Assembly (NCBI GenBank): GCA_963920575.1
Contig: OY986968.1
Coordinates: forward strand, 4,643,485-4,707,484
Length of the DNA stretch: 64,000 bases
Direction: 5' to 3'
DNA from: Narthecium ossifragum
Lineage: Eukaryota; Streptophyta; Magnoliopsida; Dioscoreales; Nartheciaceae
Shown piece by piece: positions 1-10,543 of the stretch (position 1 is its first letter; each line of letters begins with the position of its first letter). The notes under the pieces were generated by a model. It searched no databases. It was not told the DNA's origin and saw only the letters and a list, made by a program, of their open reading frames with translations. Both the position numbers and the translations under genes were made by a program.

Positions 1-485
1 GTTTGCCGTTAATTCATTCTCACGGCGTCTGGGCGGAGGGTCAAACCTGTAATTTGTTGAAAACTTAGGGTCCATTTTGTTACGTTTTAAAACATAGGGT
101 TCAAAATGATAATTCGTGAAAACTAGAGGTATCAAAATGATATTAATTCAATTTTATATTAGTAATAACTAAAAACTGTGTCAGGAGCACATGTGAGTAG
201 TAGTCTTTCATAGAGGTTAAACTTAAATCATAACTAAACAGAAAAAAAAACAAGGAAGCGAGAAAGAGACTTTATGGAAACTCCCAATTCTTTTCTCCTA
301 TTTCTCTACTTATGCAACTAGACATGTCCTAAGAGTGAACACAACAAAGTTGACAAGGAAAGCTCTTAACTTTGACAAGGAAGTATAACCAACTGAAAGA
401 AAAGTATACTAACACAACAAAGTTGAGAAACTGAGATCCTTGATGGGTGCATAGTACGCATCTTTTGTTACTTGGGTACCTCTGT
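1..485. other. AT-rich stretch without a recognisable gene
   Basis: No coding signal or repeat was recognised here. If the minus-strand LRK10-like gene to the right is complete, its intron and kinase exons would continue through this stretch and off the window edge. No kinase motif is visible in these 485 bases. Confidence 0.5.
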
Positions 486-545
486 TTCATTACCTAAGTA
501 ACCCACAAGAAGAACTGAAACAAAAGCAGGATAAGGAAGACTCAC

Positions 546-1020
546 TGCAGTGCTCCAGATGGAACCCATCAGGACAAATGCAGCTTAACTGATTGGTTTG
601 GTTATCATATCCACACTGCCCATTGCTCGCCTTGCACTCCGAGCAATCCGCCACCTTCCACTCCAGAAGGAACCCATTTCGCAGCAGCGCCACGTAATCG
701 CTGCTCTTCGCTCCGGCAAGCCCCGCCACAGGCCATCTCACGCTCTCGTAACACCTACCCACCAATCCATTCCAATAATCTGCGGTGAAATTTCCGCCGA
801 GATACGCATCAGTGCCGCCACTGGAGCAGTCTGTTTTATAGGAGTCCGGCGGCAACTCGGAGCAGTTGTTGTTGAAGAAGAACAGCACCCTGTTCACCTT
901 GCTGATTTGAAACCATGTGGGATCAAAAGAGGGAATGAATTCAGACGGAGATAAATGAAAACATGAACCGGAACCAGAACCAGAACCAGAACCGACCTCT
1001 TGGATTGGAACACGAACACC
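546..1020 (-). pseudogene. LRK10-like receptor kinase, extracellular C-terminal (WAK-associated) exon, partial
   Basis: The minus strand encodes the cysteine-rich wall-associated-kinase C-terminal domain of LEAF RUST 10-like receptor kinases. Visible landmarks are FQISKVNRVLFFF, CSELPPDSY, a GGNF segment, then LEWKVADCSECKASNGQCGY and CICPDG. In the family this domain lies outside the cell before a membrane helix and a Ser/Thr kinase. The reading frame runs in phase from roughly 1020 down to a plausible splice donor at 545/546 (GCA|GTGAG), which suits the usual exon end before the membrane segment. The N-terminal GUB_WAK-binding half is not found in phase upstream; a retroelement RNase H remnant occupies that place. 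Kinase exons would lie beyond the window edge, so their loss cannot be claimed. It may be the 3' exon of a disrupted gene or of the neighbouring paralogue at 1919-2685. Family assignment is firm; gene status is uncertain. Confidence 0.7.
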
Positions 1021-1229
1021 ATATGAGAAGAAGAAGAGATGAAAAAAAGGATAGGAATTTGGGAATTGGAAGAATATGGGTTTGTTTGGGGATCGATGTA
1101 TATGATTTGGAGTTGTTGGGTAGGTGATGATCTGATCTTTTTTGTATCACTTTGGTGGGCAGCAAGATAAGTGAAAGATGACTTGTGTGGAGTTTTTTTT
1201 TTTTTTTTGATTAGATAAGTCAAAGTGGC

Positions 1230-1545
1230 TGAGTTACAAAATGAAAGAGAAGAAAAAAAGGATAGCCAAAGTGGCTGAGTTACAAAATGAAAGCCACCGT
1301 GCTCAAAGCGCCACCTCGTGCGCGAAAGAGTTGAGTTCTCGAGGAATGTGGAGGAACACGCGGTTACGGATTGCGAAGTAACCCACCAAATCGCACGCAA
1401 GACCCCCTCAAGCTCACGCGACCAGTCAAATCGGCCATTGATAAATCTCACAGCAAACAGAGAGTCGGACTCCACTATCAGACGGCTCAAGCCATGACGT
1501 CGAGCCTCCTCAGTCCGCCGTTGATAGCCAAGCCACGACTTGTGT
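1230..1545 (-). pseudogene. RNase H-like (RVT_3) fragment of a non-LTR retroelement
   Basis: The minus strand reads EARRHGLSRLIVESDSLFAV followed by RFINGRF and a WSREL motif. This is the core of the plant RVT_3/RNase H-like domain common in LINE-type reverse transcriptases and their domesticated relatives; the E and D of VESD are typical acidic residues. The downstream part continues in a second frame (motif HIPRELNSFAHEVALS), so at least one frameshift separates the halves. No reverse transcriptase is adjacent. It lies between two LRK10-like fragments and probably came from an insertion that broke the receptor gene. A decayed stand-alone RNase H-like gene cannot be excluded. Confidence 0.65.
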
Positions 1546-1918
1546 GGAGTAAGTTAAAGGTAGAAGGGAACACTCCTTTGGCTTTCCGCCATGGATAACG
1601 TGGCCACCATACATACTTATTTTCTTATTATTTTCCTTTAGTTGACTAGATCTTATCAATTGATCATAATCATCAAAACACAGACAGTACAACAAATCTA
1701 AAATCTAAAGAAAAAAGATTTGTGTACATAATTGTATTGCAACCATGTACATTGCACATGGTTGAGGTGCCCATGTATTATTAACTTACGTGATGGGGAC
1801 CAGTGGAGGTGAGTAAATCTGAACCGTTGAATATGACCATGTACGATGCACGTGCCTACGTGACATGTACCCCAATCATTTCTCCTAAAGAAAAAATCCA
1901 TAAATATGCGTACCATAC

Positions 1919-2685
1919 CGGCGGGGAGGCGGCAGGTGAGATCAGGAGAGATGGTGTTGGCACAGAAGCAGGTGTTGCCGCCGTTGAACCCGCATAAGCC
2001 GCCGGAGACCATGCAGTCGTCGCACCACCCATCTCCAACCTTCCACGTCAACCCAAACCCCTTCTCCAACAAATCACTAAAAGCTCTGAATACCCCTCAA
2101 GAGCAACGCCAGGATCGTTTCGAGTATCGGCACCACCGCGATCAAGCCGCAGCTCTCGCTCCCGGCCACCACGCCGGTCTCGCTCGGCAGCCGGAAGTAC
2201 GAGTGGTTACCGCCGGCCGAACTGTTAGAAGAGCAGTTTTGGATCTCATGGATCCCACCCGGCGCGATGACCGGCTTGCTGCAGTTGAGGTACACGGTGA
2301 GGTTGAGATAAGTCGAGGGTGGCGTTGCGGAGGGTCGGAGGGCAGGCTTGGCCGACGACAAGGGGGTCGGTGAGGTTGAGAACTCGGCTAAAATAGTCGA
2401 TGCTATTAACTCGGCTAAAATGCCAGTGATGTTGATAATTAGCGCCGATTGGTCTCGGTCGCAGACGAGGTCGAATCCTGGATAACCGCAGTATGTTGGC
2501 CGGCCAGGCACCGAGAAAGGGTAGGCGATGGGGATGTCGACGCCGTAGCAGCTGTACTTGGTCTGTGCGCATAGCTGGTAGGGCAGCTTCTGATCGTCAT
2601 CGGCGATGCCGGAGCCGGTGAGCGAGGGGATGGCAGAGGCAGAGAGAGCAACGAGGTAGACTAACTGGAATAAGTTTCGTTGCAT
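1919..2685 (-). pseudogene. LRK10-like receptor kinase, signal peptide plus GUB_WAK and WAK-associated domains, frameshifted
   Basis: From ATG 2685 the product starts with a hydrophobic leader, then a GUB_WAK pectin-binding-type domain with CAQTKYSCYGVDIPIAYPFS, YCGYPGFDLVC and later LNLTVYLNCSKP and HEIQNCSS. The middle section is readable only in another frame (VLNLTDPLVVGQACPPTLRN), so there are compensating shifts near 2410 and 2310. A further one-base shift near 2085 is needed to reach GFGLTWKVGDGWCDDC, SGGLCGF and CFCAN of the WAK-associated domain. A good splice donor (GCCG|GTATGG) follows at 1918/1919, where family members have their first intron. Intact relatives would be transmembrane receptor kinases, but no membrane helix or kinase exon follows. 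Three frame changes suggest a pseudogene, though assembly indels could contribute. Confidence 0.7.
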
Positions 2686-3042
2686 ATCTGGTTTAGGCTA
2701 ATTAATTAGCATGGATGGATGTATTAAAGATCTCACAAACTAAGACCCAGTATGATCTATGGATCATATATAGAGGTGAAAAGGAACTATGGGTTGGAGA
2801 TATGGACATTGGAGAATTGTATGGACTCAGGTACGAATGAGAATGGATGATATAAATGAGAGAGAAGTTCCACAGCAGTTGACCGTTCTAGAGTAATAAG
2901 TTTTAGGTGTTGATGATGGAGTGGATTGGACGGTTGGATTTGCGTTTGTTGAACGCGGGGAGGATTGATTTGGATCGGACGATTTATATGAAGGAGAGGG
3001 GTCAGGGATGTATACGGCAGTTGACTACGTAGACCGCAAGGG
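2686..3042. other. Upstream region of LRK10-like fragment, no recognised feature
   Basis: AT-rich sequence that would be the 5' flank of the minus-strand receptor-like fragment. No clear gene, repeat or RNA was seen. Confidence 0.4.
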
Positions 3043-3524
3043 TATCTTTGGATAGACATAATCGGCGGAATGAATGGTGAAATCCCATTTAAAATTCTAT
3101 CCGTTGTTTGATTAGATATTAAAATTGAGAATTGAATGCTTCATTCCTAGCAAGTAGGGAATGGGGCTATCCCATCTAATAGCTCTGGCTCTCTCATTCC
3201 AATTCTAATGGAATGACAATTAATATCGGTTATAAAATAATTTGGTTATTTATATCCTATTTCTATTTCATTCCCATGTACCAAACATTTTCAAGCATGA
3301 TTCTTAATCACATTCCTTATGCGAACCAACCATGCCGCATCATTCTTATTCCACTCTTCATGTCCATCTCAACTCCATTTCTGCTTTCATTCTCAATCCG
3401 TCCTTCATTCTTTGTGTGAATCAAACATGCCACATCATTCTTATTCCACTTTTCATGCCCATCTCAACTCCATTTATGCTTTCATTCTCAATCCGTCCCG
3501 TATTCATTGTGCGAACCAAACGTG
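3043..3524. mobile_element. MITE-like element, 'ccaaacatg' family, copy 1
   Basis: This stretch is built like the better preserved copy at 21344-21787. It has a left end containing TTTGGATAGACATAATCGG, the internal phrase CATTCCTAGCAAGTAGGGAATG, many CATTCC words, and a right end GTGCGAACCAAACGTGCC. The right terminus is repeated about every 94 bp (starts near 3320, 3415 and 3508), so the 3' end has been tandemly expanded. The termini are more eroded than in copy 2. There is no transposase, so it is a non-autonomous DNA element; the superfamily is not settled because no clear target duplication is visible. Confidence 0.6.
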
Positions 3525-3621
3525 CCGGAGGTTCTAGTTGTGGGAGCACATGGCAGCGGAGGATTGGATGGTGAAGGACGGCTGGATATGGGTTTGGTGT
3601 GGAGAGGGTTGTTCCGAGACT

Positions 3622-4090
3622 AGGGGTGAGTATTCAATATTCGGTTTGGTTTTCGGTAGAAAACTGAAATACCGAAATTTATTAGGTATAAAAAAACACG
3701 AACCGAACCGAACCGAATTTCTGTCAAAAACCGAACTGAACCGAACCGAATTTTTTCTGCGAAGCATTTCTAAAACCGAACCGAACCGAATTACCCTAAA
3801 AACTGAACCGAACAGAATTTTTTTTACAAAATCGAACCGAACCGAAATTGGCTAGGATGTGATATATCATATATATAAAGGATACAATATCTTACATTCT
3901 TACCGAAAATATTTCTGTATTTCAGTATTTATCGAATTTGAAAAATAAAAACCGAATACCGAATTTTTAACGTATAAAAAACAGAACAAAACTGAATATA
4001 GCGAAAAACCGAACCGAATTTTTCAATTCGGTTCGGTTTTATAATTTCGGTTCGGTTTTATGATTTCAGTTCGGTTTCGCTCACCCGAAT
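3622..4090. mobile_element. Non-autonomous hAT-like element rich in CGGTTCGG
   Basis: The element starts AGGGGTGAGTATTC and ends CGCTCACCCGAAT, giving an imperfect inverted pair GGGTGAG/CTCACCC. It is flanked by a near-perfect 8-bp direct repeat, CCGAGACT at 3614-3621 and CCGAGACC at 4091-4098; 8 bp is the hAT target-site duplication size. The body is repeated ACCGAACCGAAC on the left and its complement CGGTTCGGTTT on the right, so the transcript would fold back. No coding capacity. Confidence 0.65.
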
Positions 4091-4098
4091 CCGAGACC

Positions 4099-5471
4099 GT
4101 TTATATTTGGTGAAAGCCCCGATTCTGAAAGCAGGTGATGGCTAAAAAGAGATCGCATGTCAAGCACGTGGTTTGGCTATGTCACACATGAATCTGGACT
4201 CTGGAGACTGACCAGTTTGAAATTCAGGATGGGGACTGACCAGTTTGACTGGGTTCGACCAGACCGAGACGAATACTCGCTCGGTTGATAAATTGGATCC
4301 AGAAATGGACTTCAAATCCAATCGACCGGAGACGAACAGTGATGGAACTAGTGATTAGACCGTAATGCAAGGTACTTGGTTATGATTATGTGAGCTATTT
4401 GATATAAATTGCGAAAAGCCATGCCAACCTGAAGGACCAATGGTTATACTCGGTTCGATCGGTTTAATCAAATCGGGTTTGGACAGACCATACACCCCTT
4501 TGGCCAAAGCATGACCAAGTTTTTAACACATGATTTTGAAGTCATCGGATTGGTTTGGGATTTCTGCCCAACCATATCCACAAAGAAGACCTGAACTTAT
4601 GATCTCTATATTGAAAAAATTTACACGTCTTTTTATTTTCTCATGCACCCAAGTGTGAATGATGTTGGATCTATTGATTCCGACAAATTTCAATGTTTGG
4701 TGGGTGTAAATGAGCGATTCTAAGGAATTATTAGCCTTTGGGGGCTTCGGTTCCATTTTGCCTCGTACCATCACTTTTCGCATATGCTAAAAATCTAGAC
4801 CGTTGGATATGATTCAAACAGATCTGGACGATTGATATAATGGTACAAGGGAATTAATGGTATGAGGCAAACAAAACGCTTCATGTAATGTATAATGTTT
4901 GGAAGAGTTAGAATCATGTCATTACGTTACATGGTGCCATCCTAAGGAATCGAGCGATGCGATCAAACAAGCAAATCAAAAGAACAAAGTTGTAGCTGGT
5001 TAGACTATACGTATTTTCTATGATGCAGCCTATGCTGTCTAACTCCGTGTAGAGATTACATATATATATATATATATATATATATAGCTGCCAAGCTTTC
5101 CTTTACAGACAACTAAGCACACACTTGCAACTCACATTTGACTCTTCTAATTAGAAGTTAAATTTCCCTTTTCTGAACGCTAATTAAGCACATATCTGGA
5201 ACACGTATTTGACTCTACTGATTAGAATAAGTAAATTTGATAGACTTAATGAATAAGGCTTGACAACACCTTCTCTAGCTGAGAAAATGCTTGTTGAACG
5301 AGCTACACTTTAGTTCGAGAGAGAAGACGTTAGCTGGAATCTACCAATATTGTAGAATCCAGCCACCAGAAAATTTGAAGACTAAATGTTGACACCGAAG
5401 TGCGAAAGAGTCATGATGAGAAAACCTTAGAATTCGACGTAACCCCCTATTTACAGCCTAGTACAAAGGAT
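4099..5471. other. Intergenic stretch with a TA microsatellite
   Basis: No gene recognised. A (TA)n run of about 26 bp lies near 5059-5085. The remainder is moderately AT-rich and shows no convincing protein similarity in six frames. Confidence 0.45.
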
Positions 5472-5476
5472 CATAT

Positions 5477-5833
5477 TGTTGAGAATGCCTTGAATTTGGC
5501 TAAGGGGCAAAGCCGGACTTATGTGTTTACTCTATCCTAATTGTATTCCTATTTAGGATTATATAGAGTATAAATTCAAGACCCTAGGATATTCTAGGGT
5601 TAAGAGAGGTGTGTGCAGCCACCAAGCATATTTGGCCTCTCTAGAGTTACGGATCATAGCCGGCTCTTTGTATCTCTTCTTCACCATTGTTAGTGAACTC
5701 TCTCTCTCTCCTCGCCCGTGGATGTACCTCAATCTTGGGGGAACCACGTATATCTTTGTGTCGTGTGATTGCTTGTTGGTTGTTTTCGTTTTCTTCTTCA
5801 ATTGGCTGCGTTCATAGCGTGGTTTTCACAACA
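5477..5833 (+). repeat. 5' LTR of copia element A
   Basis: Begins TGTTGAGAATGCC and ends TTTTCACAACA, 357 bp. It matches the 3' LTR at 9805-10159 apart from about eight substitutions and one extra CT unit in a CT-repeat. It supplies promoter and start-site functions for element transcripts; an AT-rich stretch near 5555-5572 (ATATAGAGTATAAATTC) is the best TATA candidate. Confidence 0.95.
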
Positions 5834-5836
5834 AAC

Positions 5837-5849
5837 TGGTATCAAGAGC
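5837..5849 (+). other. Primer-binding site of copia element A
   Basis: TGGTATCAAGAGC follows the 5' LTR after three bases. It closely matches the initiator-methionine tRNA complementary site used by plant copia elements to prime minus-strand synthesis. Confidence 0.9.
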
Positions 5850-5894
5850 GAGGTTGAGGTTGAAAACCTAGGGTTTCATTTTCCGGTTGTGGCT

Positions 5895-6612
5895 ATGGCG
5901 GCTAAGTTTGAGATTGCGAAGTTTGATGGACAGAGCAGTAGCTTCAGTCTTTGTAGGGTTAAGATGAAGGCCTCAACAGGGATTACACAAGACTTTGCAG
6001 GGGCAGGAAAAATCCGGCATCAGCACGGAAAATTGGGAAGACATGGATGCTAAAGCTCTGAGTTCGATTCAGTTGAGTCTAGCAGACGATGTTCTTCGCG
6101 AGGTGGAAGAAGAAGATTCAGCCGCAGGTATTTGGCTAAAGTTGGAAGGCATATATATGACGAAGTCGCTTACAAACAGGTTATATCTGAAACAACGCTT
6201 GTATACTTTTCGTATGCGTGAAGGTACGCCTATTAAAGACCATTCAGACAAGTTTAATCGTATTTTGATGGACCTGAAAAATATTGATTGTAAAATCGAG
6301 GAAGAGGACCAAGCCCTAATTTTGTTATGTTCTTTACCGCCTTCGTATGAGCATTTTGTTACAACCTTATTGTATGGGCAAGACACTATATCCATGGAAG
6401 ATGTTAAGGCCAGTCTTCATTCGAAAGAGTTGAGGAAAAAGGTGTCAGGAGAGGTTGATGATCATGCAGAGGGATTGTTTGTTAGGGGAAAAACGACAGA
6501 GAAGGATGGTACGAGTAATAGGGAACGATCCAAATCAGCAGCGAAGAATAAGAAAAAGGGAAAGTGCAATTACTGTAAGAAACCGGGGCACTAGGCAAGA
6601 GACTGTTTAAAG
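5895..6612 (+). pseudogene. gag of copia element A (UBN2/retrotrans_gag plus zinc knuckle), broken
   Basis: Starts with MAAKFEIAKFDGQSSSFSL, the usual copia gag opening, at ATG 5895. A frameshift near 5965 moves the body into the frame containing QGQEKSGISTENWEDMD, the UBN2-type capsid region and the basic linker KKKGKCNYCKKPGH. The zinc knuckle (C-x2-C-x4-H-x4-C) is interrupted after the His by TAG at 6592-6594, where family members usually carry Trp; the last Cys follows in phase. Gag would form the particle that packages element RNA. Not functional as written. Confidence 0.9.
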
Positions 6613-7216
6613 CTCAAAAACAAGGAAAAGGAGGATCAGAAAAGAAGTAATAATATTGCTGGGGTTGCCGAAAGTTCAGATGAGTTTGATACTGTTTTAT
6701 CAGTTACAGTGGGAGATTCTCGCTGTGATACCGAGTGGATTTTGGATTATGGGTGTTCATATCACATGTGTCCGCATAAGGAGTGGTTCACTACTTATGA
6801 AGCAGTCAATGGTGGTACAGTTTTAATGGGAAATGACATGGCCTGTAAAACTATTGGTTATGGAACGATCCAACTCAAGATGCACGATGATATTGTGAGG
6901 ACTTTATCGGATGTTCGACATGTTCTAGAATTGAAGAAAAATCTTATCTCTTTGGGTGCTCTAGATTCTATTGGTTGTGCTTTCAGTGGTGAAGGTGGAG
7001 TTTTGAAAGTCTCTAGGGGTGCTTTGGTGCTGATGAAGGGTCAGAAGCGTAATAATCTCTATTCTCTCTTGGGCAGTACAGTTATGGGTTCTGCAGCAGC
7101 GGTCGCTTCTTCTAAGGTTTCGGGTTCAGATTTGACTCGGTTGTGGCATATGCGTCTTGGGCATATGAGCGAGAGAGGGATGACAGTTTTGAGCAATCAG
7201 GGTCTACTTTGTGGGT
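6613..7216 (+). pseudogene. Aspartic protease and pre-integrase region of copia element A
   Basis: The frame continues from gag into TEWILDYGCSYHMCPHKEWF. The copia protease active site is normally D-S/T-G; here it reads D-Y-G, so the catalytic triplet has lost its hydroxyl residue. Downstream are LGALDSIGCAFSGEGGVLKV and LWHMRLGHMSERGM, the latter holding the His pair of the integrase HHCC zinc-binding region. An in-frame TAG at 7216-7218 ends the frame before the Cys pair CEHC. Confidence 0.9.
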
Positions 7217-7218
7217 AG

Positions 7219-8259
7219 AAAACTGAGAAGCTGGATTTTTGCGAGCATTGTGTCTACGGCAAGCAATGCAGGGTGAAATTCAGTACAACTGTTTATCGCA
7301 CCAAAGGCACGGTTGATTACTTTCACTCGGATCTTTGGGGTCCCGCTGAGGTAACTTCTAAAGGTGGTTTTCGATATTTTATGAGTATTATCGATGATTT
7401 CTCGCGTAAGGTTTGGGTGTATATGCTAAAACATAAAAGTGATGCTTTCAGTACATTCAAACAGTTTAAAATTTTGATAGAGAATCAGACGGGTAAGAAA
7501 ATAAAACGTTTGAGAACTGACAATGGTATGGAGTTTTGTCTTCGTGAATTTGATGAGTTTTGCAGTAATGAGGGCATTGTGAGGCATCATACAGTGAAGA
7601 AGACCCCTCAACAGAACGGTGTTGCTGAACGAATGAACATGACTCTCTTGGAGAAGGCACGTTGTATGTTGTCCAATGCTGGGTTGGGCAATGACTTCTG
7701 GGCTGAAGCCGTTTCCACAGTATGCTATTTGGTGAACAGGTCTCCGTCGACTGCTACTGAGTGTAAGACTCCGTTGGAGGTATGGTCGGGTCATAAGGCT
7801 GATTATTTCATACTGCGTGTCTTTCAGTGTCCAGCTTATGCTCATGTAAATGAGGGAAAATTGGAGCCACGGGCCAAGAAGTGTATTTTCTTGGGTTATC
7901 AGGCAGGTGTGAAAGGGTACAGATTATGGTGTCCGGAAACCTCAAAGCTTTTGATCAGTAGAGATGTTACTTTTGATGAAAACTTTATGATTAAGGGGTC
8001 TAAGCAGGTTGAAAATGCAGTTGAGAAACCGAGGGTTCCAAAGCAGGTGGAGCTTTTGTGTGAATCTTCCGGCTCAGGGAAGAATGACAGTGATCAGCGA
8101 ATTGAAGAGGAGTTCAGGAGTTCAGACACAGATGATGATGTATTAGCAGAGCAACCACACACTATCGCTAAAGATAGGCCAAGGAGGGAGATTCGACCTC
8201 CTCATAGATATGCAGCTTATTCTGAGATGGTGGCCTATGCTTTATCGGTTGCTAAATAG
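7219..8259 (+). pseudogene. Integrase of copia element A
   Basis: After the stop, FCEHCVYGKQ completes the HHCC zinc region. The rve catalytic core follows with its D,D35E residues visible: D in FHSDLWGP, D in RTDNGMEF, and E in QQNGVAER. The region runs on through FLGYQAGVKGYRLW and ends with the linker RPRREIRPPHRY that precedes reverse transcriptase in copia. TAG at 8257-8259 closes the frame and a shift separates it from RT. The integrase core itself looks intact. Confidence 0.93.
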
Positions 8260-8264
8260 TAGAG

Positions 8265-8801
8265 TATGATGAGCCTTCAACCTATGCGGAAGCTGTTTCG
8301 AGCAATGAGAGTGCACAGTGGTGTGTTGCTATGAATGTGAAGATTGAGTCTCTTCAGAAAAACCAGACTTGGGAGTTGGTAGAACCGTTGATGAACAAGA
8401 GGATTGTTGGGTGCAAGTGGGTTTTCAAGCGCAAACTAGGTATTCCAGGGGTTGAAGAGGCACGGTTCAAAGCTTGGCTAGTGGTGAAAGGATTCAGTCA
8501 AAAGGAAGGTGTTGACTACAATGAGATTTATATGCGTCAACCTGAGGGATTTGTTGTCTCTGGTAAAGAAGATCACGTGTGCTTACTTCGTAAGTCGTTA
8601 TATGGCCTAAAACAATCTCCTAGGCAGTGGTATAAGCGGTTTGATGCATTTATGATAAGCCAATCATATTTCAGGAGTGAATATGATAGTTGTGTGTATT
8701 TTCGGAAACTCCCAGATGGTTCGTTTATTTACTTACTGTTGTATGTTGATGATATGCTAATTGCTGCCAAGAGTGTATCAGAAATCAGCAGGTTGAAGTG
8801 A
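8265..8801 (+). pseudogene. Reverse transcriptase (RVT_2) of copia element A, internally deleted
   Basis: KNQTWELVEP, GCKWVFKRK and GFSQKEGVDYNEI are the opening motifs of copia RVT_2. The next residues are YMRQPEGF, which normally lie some 50 residues further on, so the segment holding the first catalytic aspartate (LDVKTAFLHG motif in the family) has been deleted near 8530. SLYGLKQSPRQWY and the catalytic YVDDM box at about 8743 remain. TGA at 8799-8801 stops the frame. Confidence 0.93.
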
Positions 8802-9710
8802 CAGTTAGGTGGTGAATTTGAGATGAAAGATTTGGGTGAAGCAAAATGAATTTTGGGTATGGAGATTAGCAGGAATCGAGGAGATGGCAAGCTGTTCTTG
8901 AATCAGAAGTCATATATTCTCAAAGTGTTTGAGCGCTTTGCCATGCAGAACTCGAAGCCAGTCAGTACCCCCTTGGCAACACACTTTCGACTTTCAGCTG
9001 AGCAGTCACCAAAATCTGAGGGAGAAGAAAAGCTTATGGCGCGGGTTCCGTATTCAAGCGCTGTTGGAAGCCTTATGTATGCTATGGTATGTACTCGTCC
9101 CGACATTTCACATGTAGTTAGTGTTGTTAGTCGTTATATGGGGCGACCGGGAAAGGCACATTGGGAGGTTGTGAAATGGATACTTCGGTATTTGAGAGGA
9201 ACTGCGGATTTGGGTCTTTTGTTTGGGGTTTCTAATCCGGGTAATCAAGCCATTGGATATGTAGATTCGGATTTTGCTGGTGACCACGATAAGAGGAGGT
9301 CTCTGACAGGTTATGTGTTTACTCTATCCGGAAGTGCCATTAGTTGGAAAGCTACTTTGCAGGCTACGGTCGCGCTGTCTACAACGGAAGCTGAGTATAT
9401 GGCCATTGCCGAAACTGTGAAGGAAGCATTGTGGATGAGAGGAATACTTCGTGAACTTGGTATTGCACAAGGAGTTACTTCAGTCTTTTGTGACTCGCAG
9501 AGTGCTATACATCTGACTAAAAATCTGATGTATCATGAGCGGACCAAGCATATTGATGTCAGATATCACTTCATTCGGGATATTATCTCACAGAAGCAGG
9601 TTGAGGTAAAGAAAGTGGGAACGGCGGATAACCCGGCGGACGTGATGACTAAACCGGTTCCGGTTGCGAAGTTCAAGCATTGCTTGGACTTGCTCAGCAT
9701 TTACAGTTGA
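8802..9710 (+). pseudogene. RT C-terminus and RNase H of copia element A
   Basis: After a second stop (TGA 8847-8849), an open run of 285 codons encodes ILGMEISR, the RT connection region (PYSSAVGSLMYAM, TRPDISH) and copia RNase H (GYVDSDFAGDHDKRRSLTG, LSTTEAEYMA, DSQSAIHL). It ends with the NPADVMTKP box, the normal C-terminal end of copia polyproteins. This is the best preserved part of the element. Confidence 0.93.
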
Positions 9711-9785
9711 TCGCCCCTCGGGGGCATTTTGGCGAGGTAGACGCAGAAGAGAGTTGCTATAATCAGTGGTTTGAGCTCGGAGAAT

Positions 9786-9804
9786 TCAAGTCAAGGTGGA
9801 GAAT
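9786..9804 (+). other. Polypurine tract of copia element A
   Basis: The purine-rich AAGTCAAGGTGGAGAAT abuts the 3' LTR start TGTTGAG. Its position and composition fit the plus-strand primer of copia elements. Confidence 0.75.
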
Positions 9805-10159
9805 TGTTGAGAATGCCTTGAATTTGGCTAAGGGGCAAAGCCGGACTTATGTGTTTACTCTACCCTAAATATATTCATATTTAGGATTGCATAGAGTATA
9901 AATTCAAGACCCTAGCATATTCTAGGGTTAAGAGAGGTGTGTGCAGCCACCAAGCATATTTGGCCTCTCTAGAGTTACGGATCATAGCCGGCTCTTTGTA
10001 TCTCTTCTTCACCATTGTTAGTGAACTCTCTCTCTCCTCGCCCGTGGATGTACCTCAATCTTGGGGGAACCACGTATATCTTTGTGTCGTGTGATTGCTT
10101 GTTGGTTGTTTTCGTTTTCTTCTTCAATTGGCTGCGTTCATAGCGTGATTTTCACAACA
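9805..10159 (+). repeat. 3' LTR of copia element A
   Basis: 355-bp partner of the 5' LTR, TG...CA bounded and followed directly by the CATAT target duplication. Confidence 0.95.
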
Positions 10160-10164
10160 CATAT

Positions 10165-10510
10165 TGAACAGGGAGTTAAAATAGAATCGAAAACAAACAG
10201 TCGGAGTTGAAATTTGAATGAAAAATAGTAACATAGGAAAGTAGCTAGATATTAAGAGAGAAAATGATGTGAGTCTGTGTCCTATATATATACATCCAAA
10301 TTATAAAGGCTCATAACTAGGCATGAATTTTTTCGGAAGTAACTATCACATATTTGCCATGTATTGGCCCGCAATGGCTGCTTCTTGAATTGATCTCACT
10401 ACATTTAGCAGCTAACTTTAATCCAAAAACTATTAGCTCCACCATATGCTCATTAAGAAGACCATCCTTGCCTAACCCTCCTAAAAGGAGTTTTTTCTCA
10501 CTATTCCTCC

Positions 10511-10543
<33 letters not shown>

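Larger units (their letters stand above)
5477..10159 (+). mobile_element. Complete but defective Ty1-copia retrotransposon (Tork/TNT1-like)
   Basis: All structural parts are present: 5' LTR 5477-5833, primer-binding site 5837-5849, gag, protease, integrase, reverse transcriptase and RNase H in copia order, a purine-rich tract just before the 3' LTR, and 3' LTR 9805-10159. It is flanked by a perfect 5-bp target duplication CATAT (5472-5476 and 10160-10164). The LTRs start TGTTGAGAAT and end CACAACA and differ at about eight substitutions plus one 2-bp indel over 355 bp, so the insertion is moderately recent. Coding is dead: stops at 6592, 7216, 8257, 8799 and 8847, frameshifts in gag and before RT, and a deletion inside RT. 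It could have moved only with enzymes supplied in trans. The lineage call rests on resemblance of the GAG-PR-INT motifs to TNT1. Confidence 0.95.

Noticed and set aside
1..545. Claim that the left LRK10-like gene has lost its kinase
   Set aside because: The kinase exons would lie outside the window, so absence cannot be judged.
1803..2373. Plus-strand frames opposite the LRK10-like exon
   Set aside because: Antisense shadows of the receptor-domain sequence.
3213..3574. Overlapping 70-80-codon frames
   Set aside because: They derive from the triplicated MITE end and repeat the same peptide phrases.
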